Below are positions 35,495 through 43,317 of a stretch of 45,300 nt of DNA, one piece after another. The translations under genes and the position numbers were made by a program. The DNA comes from Aliivibrio_A kagoshimensis (GTDB taxonomy: Bacteria; Pseudomonadota; Gammaproteobacteria; Enterobacterales; Vibrionaceae). The notes under the pieces were generated by a model that saw only the letters and a program-made list of their open reading frames with translations, had not been told where the DNA came from and searched no databases. The stretch is taken from NCBI RefSeq assembly GCF_050337105.1, contig NZ_JAKJSQ010000031.1, forward strand, positions 1-45,300, given 5' to 3'. Numbering within the stretch: the first letter of the stretch is position 1; every line of letters starts with the position of its first letter.

Positions 35495-35858
35495 CGCATT
35501 TATCCATAATTCCATGGGTAGAATAGGTATTTTTATCCGCCCTTGAGTTAAACTCTTTGTCTATACAAGGTTCGCTAACTGTTACTCTCGTACTGAACTT
35601 TAAATCCATTTGATGAATGTACTTTATTTTTCCATTAATGTTTAACTTCACCATACCCTGCTGAGTGAGTTCTAACACTTTAATAGTCACCGTTTCTGGG
35701 TCTGGCAGTCTGGATATCTTAACGTAATCACAGGTATCAGCATCTGTTGGGCTTGTGCAGACTTCGACCTCCCTTGAATTAAACTTAATCACCGTACTAT
35801 CCACTGCACAAGTTGGATAGGATAAAAACAAAAGAAACATCAAATATACTAACTTCAT
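35484..35858 (-). CDS. Small secreted SH3-like protein
   Basis: A 124-residue protein with a signal peptide (about residues 1-18, ending PTCA before VDS). The mature part has four cysteines besides the one in the signal region (Cys34, 43, 98 and one near the end), suggesting disulfides in the periplasm. The stretch VLELTQQGMVKLNINGKIKY followed by IHQMDLK resembles a bacterial SH3-like fold, though this is an impression from pattern only. Its ATG overlaps the CHASE2 gene stop (ATGA) and its stop overlaps the protease start, so the three are translationally coupled. No function is known. Confidence 0.7.
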   Translation of the reverse strand: MKLVYLMFLLFLSYPTCAVDSTVIKFNSREVEVCTSPTDADTCDYVKISRLPDPETVTIKVLELTQQGMVKLNINGKIKYIHQMDLKFSTRVTVSEPCIDKEFNSRADKNTYSTHGIMDKCDEK

Positions 35859-37261
35859 TTTCTAACCATCACTTTAAATCTTAAAATCAACAACTTACCA
35901 ATATTTTTGCTTTTAAGATTTATTAGTGCCCATTGATGAATATTAATAACCACTGGCTTAATTAGCATGCTTGCACTAATTATCAATATGCTTGTTAAGG
36001 TTATCCAATTCGCTGGCCCTGCAATGTCTTGAAAGACAACTATTGAAAATACAACAATGGTAGTCACAACAAGAAATAATACTGAATAGGTCAGTAATTT
36101 TTTCGTGTTTTCGTCACTATAAAGTACATAAGATTTTTTTAAATAGAGCGAAAAACCAAGAACCACAGCATAAAGTAATATTTGAATCAAATCGTAATAC
36201 GAGAAATTGCAATCCCCTACAACTGGACACTCCCCAATAACATTAGGCGATCGCCAGTACTCGGTATCCATAGATACCAAGTTTACAAATGCCATGGCAT
36301 GGTAGAACACTCCCGGTAATTGATTATGAACCGGAGACACAACTAAGTCAGAAGATCCCAATAAGTCATAGCCGATAAACACCGCTCTGTTTTCTATCAC
36401 TTTTCGCAAGTCTTGATTGCCCTTCGAATTTTGAGCCAAAAAATCATTCGCACTCAGGGTTAAAATCGGCGGACATTTCACTCTATGTTCATCTATCGCT
36501 TTTTTGCTTTGAAAACCATAGGTAACGTGTCTACTAATTGCTTGACGCATACTACGTTGCTGAAACTCACACCCGTCGGCCACTTTTAAAAATGCAGTTT
36601 GTTCATTACTATTTTTATTGCTCCATCGAACCACCATTGATTCATCATAATTTTCTGAGCTTTGAAACAGTTGACAATTCACGCTTTCGCAATATCGTTC
36701 GTACATTAACAAAGCTGCTGTTTTATGATTCTGACCATTATGGCTGACCATTAGTGGATAGCGATTTGAAGGGCCGCGCCATGATACAGGAGCCAGAGTG
36801 GTGTTTTGGCTTAGCTTATATCTAATGTTCTCTTTGTTATTCAGTCGCCACTGTTTATCAAATTCTAAATCTTGTGCTAGATAAATGGGGTGATGTTCAC
36901 TTGACTTTTTTAAATGCTTAAGCCAGTAATCTAACTCTTTTGAATGCTGGTAGTTTTGAAGAACGTCGATAAAGACAGAGTTGGGATTGTGGCTACTAAT
37001 CGATCGTAGAATCCTTGATAGATTTTTATAATCTACTGGGTAGTTAAGGTCATACTTTTCCATAGTATATTCATCGATCAACACTACTACAGCTGATTCT
37101 AACTTAGCATCAAAGCTTGATGCTGTAGTATCGAGATACAACATTTCACTCTGTTCCTGACTCGTATTTTTAAGGCCCAATGGGTTAAACAGAATAAAAA
37201 TCGAAATCACTAGAGCCTGTAAACAAGATACTAAAATTAGCTTAACTTTATGCTTACTCAC
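35855..37261 (-). CDS. CHASE2-domain membrane protein without output domain
   Basis: A 468-residue protein: one N-terminal helix (about residues 7-25), a long extracytoplasmic CHASE2 sensor (about 50-340), then three helices at the C terminus. CHASE2 hallmarks are AVVVLIDEYTM, SVFIDVL, and the closing block AVFIGYDLLGSSDLVVSPV then LPGVFYHAMAFVNLV. Most CHASE2 proteins continue into a kinase, cyclase or GGDEF domain; this one ends with a short basic tail (RFKVMVRK). The start is GTG at 37261. It leads a coupled operon with the SH3-like protein and the M48 lipoprotein, so it may sense a periplasmic signal and act through them. Confidence 0.82.
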   Translation of the reverse strand: MSKHKVKLILVSCLQALVISIFILFNPLGLKNTSQEQSEMLYLDTTASSFDAKLESAVVVLIDEYTMEKYDLNYPVDYKNLSRILRSISSHNPNSVFIDVLQNYQHSKELDYWLKHLKKSSEHHPIYLAQDLEFDKQWRLNNKENIRYKLSQNTTLAPVSWRGPSNRYPLMVSHNGQNHKTAALLMYERYCESVNCQLFQSSENYDESMVVRWSNKNSNEQTAFLKVADGCEFQQRSMRQAISRHVTYGFQSKKAIDEHRVKCPPILTLSANDFLAQNSKGNQDLRKVIENRAVFIGYDLLGSSDLVVSPVHNQLPGVFYHAMAFVNLVSMDTEYWRSPNVIGECPVVGDCNFSYYDLIQILLYAVVLGFSLYLKKSYVLYSDENTKKLLTYSVLFLVVTTIVVFSIVVFQDIAGPANWITLTSILIISASMLIKPVVINIHQWALINLKSKNIGKLLILRFKVMVRK

Positions 37262-37413
37262 AATTTATATTTATTCCCTAAACACAAAAATCAATTAAAT
37301 ATAAATTACCATTAAAATACCTATTAAACTAATAGCATTATCCTAATTTCGATCTTACTCAACATCGTTCTAACCGGTGTTTTTCAAGGTAGTTGTCACT
37401 ACTTGCCTAGTAA

Positions 37414-38465
37414 TTAGGCAGCTTCTTTCTCTGGGTTCAGCTGAACCCTACCGATCGGTTTGCAGTTCCTGATTTTCCCCGACCAGCGCTCTGGGCGCTT
37501 GCTTCTATGTTTCATCAACACCTCGGCGCGTTGCCTTAATATTTGAGCATCTTTTCCATTATGGCGCTCTGAAGGCGTCACATAGTTTAAGCGGCTGTGC
37601 TTATGTTCGGTGTTATACCAGCTAACGAATGCCTCAACCCAAGTTCGGCAAGCTTCTATATTTTTAAAACCTTTTGACGGCCAGCTTGGGACATATTTTA
37701 ACGTACGGAACAACGACTCGACATAGGGGTTATCGTCGCTCACGCGTGGACGGCTATAGGAAGATATAATGCCCAGCTCTTCCATTTTTGCTTTGAACGT
37801 CAACGACTTCATCGGCGCGCCGTTATCTGAGTGCAGCACCAACGTTTGATTAAAGCATTGCTCACGCAGTAATGTGCGTTGCAATAGACCGCTTGCTAAC
37901 TCACCACATTCGCGGTCGTAGACCTCATAACCGACGACTTTGCGACTGTAAATGTCTTCTATCAGATAAAGATAATAATGCTGACCGCGCACATCTGATG
38001 GCATGTAGGTGATGTCCCAAGTATAGACTTGGTTTGGCCCAGTTGCGGTGTAGCTTGTTGGTTTTGCATTCTTTTTCCTCGTGCGTTGTCGACCACGACG
38101 ACTAAGTTGACCTGCGGCCTTCAGAACCCGATAGAAGCTCGCTTCTGACGCAATATACTACCCCTTGTCGAGCAAGGTCGGCACTATCTGGCTTGGTGGC
38201 AAGCTCTTGAACTCGGGCGCATTGCTAATGTCGATAATCGACTTTCGCTCTTCGTCACTGAGCTTATTAGTCGGCTCAGGGCGCACCGATGTTGGTCGTT
38301 TATCTTCAAGCACATTCCCTTGCTGATACCAACGGCGATAAGTACGTAAATCGACGAGTGCCTCATTACAGGCATTCTCTAATCGGCTACCATTTTTATG
38401 AGCCTCTTGAATGAGTTCAATTAGGCATTGCCTTTCAACGGTTGAGGTTAGTCGTCCTCGGGCTC
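37414..38465 (-). pseudogene. IS3 OrfB (DDE transposase) with an internal stop
   Basis: The integrase-core frame, with TWDITYMPSD, HSDNGAPMKS and NPYVESLFRTLKY providing the D, D and E. A TAG at 38158-38160 interrupts the frame in LLDKG-stop-YIASEASFYRVLKAAGQL, where relatives have Gln or a similar residue. The remaining frame from 38004 would start too late to keep the first catalytic Asp. It would normally be made by frameshifting from OrfA near 38450. Confidence 0.85.
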
Positions 38466-38948
38466 TTCCCCGTAAAAGGCTCTCAGCTTTTTTCTTAGCA
38501 CCAATAAGGCGGCGGTTTCGGCTAAGGCTTTCTCTTTATAACGCAGCTCTTTCTTTAACGCTTTGATTTCGTGTTTGTCTTCTTTCGCTTGTCGTTTGGC
38601 TTGGACCTAACGCTCTTTTGAAGACATAAATCCATGTATGCACTCGCTGCGCCATTGCTGGACTTCTTCTGGGTATAGCCCTTTTTGTCGACAATACTGA
38701 CTGAGTTCGTTTTCTGTCATGGAAAAGGTTTCCGCAACAATGGCAAGTTTGGTTTGCGCTGACCACTGCTCTGAAGATGTATTACTGTTAGGCACAACCG
38801 CTCCTGATTCTCTAAGTTGTTTGCGCCAATAATACAGAGTTGCGTCGCTGATGCCTTCTTCTTTTGCCACTTCCGCTACAGAGCGTGAATGTGGGGGGAG
38901 TAACTTTATTAATATTGCTTCTCTTCTTTCCTGTGAGTAACGAGCCAT
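38448..38948 (-). pseudogene. IS3 OrfA (HTH protein) with an internal stop
   Basis: It starts MARYSQERREAILIKLLPP with a helix-turn-helix (SVAEVAKEEGISDATLYYWR). A TAG at 38607-38609, where relatives read Glu, cuts the frame after FMSSKER. Downstream the same frame continues VQAKRQAKEDKHEIKALKKE, a coiled-coil region, to TAA at 38448-38450. The frame is otherwise intact, so it was lost recently. Confidence 0.85.
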
Positions 38949-38999
38949 ATGTTTATTCTCTGTTACCGCCCTAAACTGGTTAAATTTTAACAGTGACAA

Positions 39000-39506
39000 C
39001 TATCCTGCCAGATAGGGATACCTTAAAGCCCAATTATCAGCATAGATAGCAAAAAAATCAGTTGCAGACCTTAAAGACCATCGACGACCTACTTTTGAAC
39101 CTTCCAATTGAACTAAAGGCTTCTTCGTTGTTAGTTGTTGATTGTCATCAAGAATTACACCGATAGTTCCTTTATAATATGTTGGAGTGGTATATACATA
39201 TAAGTCTCCAGATTCTCCATCGTTATATTTATATGTACCAGACCATACTTGATCTTGTGGAAAATCACGGCCTGTTGGAGCTTTGACAATTACAGCGTTA
39301 CTCTTACCAATCGTTTTCCGATTAATAACAAATAACTCTTCTCCTATAGTTGCAGATAAGATTTCATCGTTTGGATTAGTATTTTTTAATAAAATATAGC
39401 TACTAATATTTTCCCGTTGCACAGGCTCATTGAGCTTAGTTGTATATGAATTATATACACAACCTTGAATTAGCATTATAGGAAGAAGTAAAACCAACTT
39501 TTTCAT
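39000..39506 (-). CDS. Small hypothetical lipoprotein cut at its 3' end by the IS
   Basis: A 168-residue exported protein with a lipobox (LIQGCVYN), so probably a periplasmic or outer-membrane lipoprotein. The mature part is polar, with beta-like stretches (GTYKYNDGESGDLYVYTT, GTIGVILDDNQQLTT). I do not recognise a family. The ATG at 39506 follows GGGT; 39539 is in frame but adds non-signal residues. Its TAG stop (39000-39002) lies inside the IS terminal repeat. Joining the flanks suggests the original ended within about two codons, so the loss is small. Confidence 0.6.
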   Translation of the reverse strand: MKKLVLLLPIMLIQGCVYNSYTTKLNEPVQRENISSYILLKNTNPNDEILSATIGEELFVINRKTIGKSNAVIVKAPTGRDFPQDQVWSGTYKYNDGESGDLYVYTTPTYYKGTIGVILDDNQQLTTKKPLVQLEGSKVGRRWSLRSATDFFAIYADNWALRYPYLAG

Positions 39507-39783
39507 GTTTATACCCATATAAAAACAATAGGATACCATACTTCTAGGTTAAAAATAAAAGGCCACCGCTCGAGGTTATTTGACCTCTGCGTGGAATATG
39601 TAGCGAAGCAAAGTACACAAAAAATACGGAGCGTTGCGGGTCAAATTGACTGACTTGTTAACTACTATTCGTCACATGAACAAATGTATGGCGAACTGTC
39701 ATGCACAAAATATGAATGAGTAGAATCTCTAACAAGGAATGGGGCAGAAGCAAGTCAGACCTTTGCACTCGCTCAGTCCATTT
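39507..39783. other. Gene-free stretch in the island
   Basis: About 277 bp upstream of the lipoprotein, towards the Fic remnant. It contains a short hairpin (GAGGT-TATTTG-ACCTC, about 39571-39586) and part of a loose inverted repeat (39730-39790) that has TAAC/GTTA and AATGG/CCATT arms. Promoters for the lipoprotein gene should be here but none is clear. Confidence 0.4.
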
Positions 39784-40030
39784 CTAGTTACCTAAACGTT
39801 GAAGGTATTCAGTAAACTCGGTGAAATCTCCTCTATCCGCCTTTCTTAGGCTGGAGATATAGGAAGAACGCTCTTCAGTCATGCTTTTAAGTTTGGCGTG
39901 TGCCCATTTCATCGGCTTCTCTCCGAGTAGATACACTCGAACAATATCAGTGAAGACGCGTGAGTGACGGCCATTACCGTTAACGAATGGGTGGAGTTGC
40001 GCCCTCGGGGTTTTCGAGTAATGTCGTCAT
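39784..40030 (-). pseudogene. Fic-family (mobile mystery protein B) gene, internally deleted
   Basis: The minus strand begins MTTLLENPEGATP, the start typical of mobile mystery protein B, then in another frame carries HPFVNGNGRHSR, the Fic active-site motif (HPFxxGNGRxxR), and a C terminus RSSYISSLRKADRGDFTEFT. About 110 residues between them are missing and the join is out of frame. Fic enzymes usually AMP-modify proteins. In intact copies this gene is paired with an HTH partner encoded just upstream. It cannot make a working protein. Confidence 0.75.
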
Positions 40031-40037
40031 AGCTACG

Positions 40038-40240
40038 CTACTCCTTAGTGTTATTCCAAAGAGCACGTCCGCCAGACTCAATAACCTGTTCTTTGATCTG
40101 ATTAAGAAGCCGCTTTTGAGCCTCTTCATCAATAGACTGTGCCTCTAAAAACATGTTCTGAGAATTGGCATCTAGGCTTCTAGAAGCGATCTCTGTTGCC
40201 CTGTCATCAATTAAGGATACAAAGTGGAATTTGTGTATTG
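40038..40240 (-). pseudogene. Truncated mobile mystery protein A (C-terminal part)
   Basis: An open frame ends at 40038-40040 (stop TAG) eight bases before the Fic remnant ATG. It reads FVSLIDDRATEIASRSLDAN, then MFLEAQSIDEEAQKRLLNQI and ALWNNTKE. The position and helical C-terminal pattern fit the HTH partner of mobile mystery protein B. The N-terminal DNA-binding part and start are absent. This call is less sure than the Fic one. Confidence 0.5.
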
Positions 40241-40304
40241 AATTATAGATACATAATAGAGGGGATTCAGTGAGGTTAATGACATTGTCTGTAGGGGTAT
40301 TTTA

Positions 40305-40334
40305 AGGCAGAAACCCATTAGCGGATTTCTGCCT
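40305..40334 (-). terminator. Hairpin downstream of the deaminase gene
   Basis: AGGCAGAAA and TTTCTGCCT pair perfectly, extended by CC/GG and a wobble around a 6-nt loop. It lies 9 bp after the deaminase stop. There is no T run, so efficiency is uncertain. Confidence 0.55.
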
Positions 40335-40342
40335 CATCGGTA

Positions 40343-41707
40343 TTAACGCAGCGCTGCCGCTTTTTCTGCTAAGCGCTTGGCGGCGTTACGGTGTTTATAC
40401 AGCAACCTTTCTAGATCTAGACCGATTACTTGGCCATCGCTGACTCGCCATTGACCTGCAACCATCACCTTGTCGGCTTGTTGAGCACCACACAGTAGTA
40501 GAGCGGCCAGTGGGTCATGAGCGCCTGAGAAGCGAATCTCATCGAGTTTGAACATGGCAATATCAGCTTGTTTGCCGACACTTAATTCACCAATATCGCT
40601 TCTTCCCATCGCTTTGGCAGAGCCTGACGTTGCCCATCGCAGTGCATCAGTATGACTGACATTCGCCGAGCCATATCGTAAACGCTGCAGATACATCGCC
40701 ATCCTAACTTCGGCAATCATGTTGGATCCGTCATTAGAGGCTGAACCATCCACGCCTAGACCAACATTGACCCCTGCCGCTTCCAGTTCATTGTTACGAC
40801 AGATGCCTGATGCCAACATCATATTTGAGGTAGGACAGTGACTGATCCCGATGTTCGCTTTGCCTAAACGTGCGATCTCTTCATCGTTGAAGTGTATAGC
40901 ATGAGCAAGCCAAGTGCGGTTATTCAACCAACCAACATCTTCGAGGTAATCAACTGGACGCAGACCAAACTGCTTAAGACAGAAATCCTCTTCATCAATG
41001 GTTTCGCAAAGATGAGTATGCACCATGACTTGCTGCTGCTTGGCAATGCGAGCCGTCTCTTTCATCAAGTCGGTAGTGACCGAGAAGGGTGAACATGGAG
41101 CAAGCGCAATTTGAATCATCGCGCCATCTTCACGTTGGTGATATTGATCAATCAGTCTCAAACTATCATCAATAATGACCTGCTCTGTCTGAATGGTATG
41201 TCGTGGTGGCAGTCCACCTTCATCTTCGCCCAAGCTCATTGAACCGCGAGTTAAGATCGCACGAATACCCAGTTTATTGGCGACATCAACTTGCAGATCA
41301 ATCGCATTTTCTAAACCCGTTGGGATCAAGTAATGGTGATCAGAAGCGGTGGTACAGCCGGACATTAACATCTCAACCAGAGCCACTTCAGTGGCTAGAC
41401 TCATCATTTCTGAATCTAAACCCGCCCATACTGGGTAGAGGGTCTTTAACCAGTTAAACAGCTCTTTATTGAGCGCAGCTGGATAGGCTCGTGTGAGAGT
41501 TTGGTAGAAGTGATGGTGGGCATTAATAAGGCCCGGGGTGATAACATGTTGACTGGCGTCAGTGACCTGATCAATCTGGGTTTGAGGTTGAGCGCCCAAA
41601 GGTACTAACTCAACAATTTTATTGCCTTGGACAACAACACCGCCTTGTGCGTCGTGCGTTGTACCTGTGTATATTGCGAGTGGGTTTTTAAGCCATGTGG
41701 TAGTCAT
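40343..41707 (-). CDS. 8-Oxoguanine deaminase (amidohydrolase)
   Basis: A 454-residue cytoplasmic zinc amidohydrolase. NAHHHFYQTLTRAYP (His64-66) supplies the HxH metal site; MVHTHLCET and LAHAIHF further on, and GLGVDGSASNDGSN with the catalytic Asp, complete it. The closest family is 8-oxoguanine deaminase/hydroxyatrazine hydrolase-like, which converts 8-oxoguanine to urate. It lies 72 bp after a xanthine/urate-type permease and close to HIU hydrolase, supporting a purine role. Its final 19 codons are duplicated at 34.2 kb, so the 3' end may have been rebuilt by the island. AAGGAAAACT precedes the ATG. Confidence 0.88.
   Translation of the reverse strand: MTTTWLKNPLAIYTGTTHDAQGGVVVQGNKIVELVPLGAQPQTQIDQVTDASQHVITPGLINAHHHFYQTLTRAYPAALNKELFNWLKTLYPVWAGLDSEMMSLATEVALVEMLMSGCTTASDHHYLIPTGLENAIDLQVDVANKLGIRAILTRGSMSLGEDEGGLPPRHTIQTEQVIIDDSLRLIDQYHQREDGAMIQIALAPCSPFSVTTDLMKETARIAKQQQVMVHTHLCETIDEEDFCLKQFGLRPVDYLEDVGWLNNRTWLAHAIHFNDEEIARLGKANIGISHCPTSNMMLASGICRNNELEAAGVNVGLGVDGSASNDGSNMIAEVRMAMYLQRLRYGSANVSHTDALRWATSGSAKAMGRSDIGELSVGKQADIAMFKLDEIRFSGAHDPLAALLLCGAQQADKVMVAGQWRVSDGQVIGLDLERLLYKHRNAAKRLAEKAAALR
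40366..40420. repeat. Direct repeat, right copy, inside the deaminase 3' end
   Basis: The counterpart of 34203-34257. It spans the last conserved codons of the deaminase gene. The four differences from the left copy are all silent. Confidence 0.8.
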
Positions 41708-41779
41708 TCATAGTTTTCCTTAGCCCTCTCAGCCATTGCAGGGAAGAGGGACTTTACTCATTTTTAGATAAAAAATAGA

Positions 41780-43141
41780 TTATTCGTTTACCTGTTCTGA
41801 CAACAGGGGCTTGGTACTTTCTGCTTCGATCTCATCCTCAATATCACTCTCCTCCTCCGCAGAAGATTTCGGTAAAATTTGGTGCAGTAAAACCGTTACT
41901 AAGGTACCTGTACTGATCCCTGAGTGGAAAAAGTTAGCGATATCATGGGGCAAATGCTGAATCAAGCGTGGTTCAAAAGTAACTGCAAGCCCTGATGCTA
42001 ATCCTACACAAATTACTAATGCATTTCGCTTAGTATCTGCGGCTTTTATCAACATTCTGATACCAGCATACGCAATCATGCCAAACATCACAAAACCGAC
42101 ACCACCTAACACTGGTTTTGGAATGGTTACTGCTAATGCAGCTAATTTTGGAAACAGACCACCAAGAATTAATAGGCCACCTGTTGCAGCAACCACAAAA
42201 CGACTAGCGACCCCTGTGATGCCTACGATACCGACATTTTGGCTAAAAGAGGCCAGTGGCATAGCGGTTAATAGTGCGGCTAGCGTACTGCCCAAACCAT
42301 CACCCAGAAGACCACGTTTTAGATCTTTACCTGTGAGTTTCACATTACAGTTGCTGCCAAGCGCCATGAAGTCTCCGGTTGCTTCTGCAATCACAACCAA
42401 GTAGACCAAACTCATACTCACAATGGCACCGATAGAGAAACTGAAACCATATTTAAATGGTTCAGGACCACCAAACCAGCTTGCTGTTGTGATCTGCTCT
42501 AAATTCACCATGCCCATGGATAGAGCAACAAGATAGCCACCACCTAAACCAATCACAATCGCAGAGGCAGCAATGGCACCTTTGCAATAGACAGAGACCG
42601 CCACCACGATTCCTAGCGACACAATGGCTAAAAACAGTTTTGGTAAAGTAGCAAATTCTGGACTCATTGCTGGCGCATCACCCACCCAGTTCATTGCGAC
42701 AGGTAAAATAGTTAACCCAATCAGTGTTACTACGACACCACTTACTACGGTAGGGAAGAGTTTTCGGATTTTTTCCATAAAGAAACTGGCAAAAATCACA
42801 ACAAATGAACCAACCAGAGCAGCTCCCATAATACTGGCAACCCCGCCTTCTTTACCGATGCCAATCGCGACACCAAGAAAGGCAAAGCTTGATCCCATGA
42901 CTACGGGGAGGCGAATACCCACTGGGCCGAAACCAATACATTGAACGATGGTAACAATGCCAGAAGCAAAGAGTGCGGCGTTGATTAGCGTGACGATCTC
43001 ATCGCTAGGTAAACCGATCGATGAACCGACAATGAGAGGAACGGCGATGATGCCGCCAATAGAGGCGAGCATATGCTGTAGAGCGAGTAGGAATGTAATG
43101 CCGTTAGGCGGACGTTGATTGATTGTATAAAGAAGTTTCAT
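41780..43141 (-). CDS. NCS2-family xanthine/urate permease
   Basis: A 453-residue inner-membrane transporter of the nucleobase-cation symporter-2 family, about twelve to fourteen helices. Signature motif FSQNVGIVGITG lies past the middle (the QN-G-T pattern for uracil/xanthine/urate transporters). LLALQHMLASIGGIIAVPLIVG opens the protein. It has a Glu/Asp-rich C-terminal tail. The ATG at 43141 has AAAGGA upstream; an in-frame 43165 ATG would add eight residues. Within the purine cluster, xanthine or urate is the likely substrate. It stands between AzgA and deaminase genes on the same strand. Confidence 0.92.
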   Translation of the reverse strand: MKLLYTINQRPPNGITFLLALQHMLASIGGIIAVPLIVGSSIGLPSDEIVTLINAALFASGIVTIVQCIGFGPVGIRLPVVMGSSFAFLGVAIGIGKEGGVASIMGAALVGSFVVIFASFFMEKIRKLFPTVVSGVVVTLIGLTILPVAMNWVGDAPAMSPEFATLPKLFLAIVSLGIVVAVSVYCKGAIAASAIVIGLGGGYLVALSMGMVNLEQITTASWFGGPEPFKYGFSFSIGAIVSMSLVYLVVIAEATGDFMALGSNCNVKLTGKDLKRGLLGDGLGSTLAALLTAMPLASFSQNVGIVGITGVASRFVVAATGGLLILGGLFPKLAALAVTIPKPVLGGVGFVMFGMIAYAGIRMLIKAADTKRNALVICVGLASGLAVTFEPRLIQHLPHDIANFFHSGISTGTLVTVLLHQILPKSSAEEESDIEDEIEAESTKPLLSEQVNE

Positions 43142-43234
43142 TGCATTTTCCTTTGCCTGATCCATTTAAAAATAGAGGGACGGGTTATGAACAAAGAATG
43201 ACTTTTACAAACTGCGTAGGGTCATGAGTAATCC

Positions 43235-43294
43235 GTTGTCGGCACACGTTCCCGAGCAGAGAGCTCTCTTTGCAAGGTAGTGAGTACCGACGAT
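43235..43294 (-). promoter_or_regulatory. Structured leader ahead of the NCS2 permease gene
   Basis: On the minus strand GTCGG (43291-43287) can pair with CCGAC (43242-43238), enclosing a palindrome AGAGAGCTCTCT at 43258-43269. Wobble pairs extend the outer stem. It lies about 95-150 nt before the ATG at 43141. I could not match it to a known riboswitch. Confidence 0.35.
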
Positions 43295-43317
43295 ATGGTT
43301 GTTATTGGAACCTGTGG

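Larger units (their letters stand above)
37390..39002 (-). mobile_element. IS3-family insertion sequence, inactive
   Basis: About 1.6 kb. Ends carry the inverted repeat TAGTTGTCACT (37390-37400) and AGTGACAACTA (38992-39002). It encodes the two overlapping frames of IS3 elements: a helix-turn-helix OrfA and a DDE-type OrfB. Both frames contain an in-frame amber codon. No clean target duplication is seen next to the repeats. The element is of the ISShes11-like group by appearance, with the two frames read on the minus strand. Confidence 0.85.

Noticed and set aside
38184..38375. 63-residue reading frame within the IS
   Set aside because: It is out of frame with OrfB, which can be traced through the same DNA apart from one amber codon.
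37381..39010. Target-site duplication flanking the IS
   Set aside because: No matching 3-5 bp direct repeat lies next to the terminal repeats under any plausible end assignment.
39730..39790. attC-like inverted repeat (TAAC/GTTA and AATGG/CCATT arms) suggesting an integron cassette
   Set aside because: The right core reads GTTACCT, which does not fit GTTRRRY, and the repeat overlaps the end of the Fic remnant. No integron integrase or other attC site was seen.
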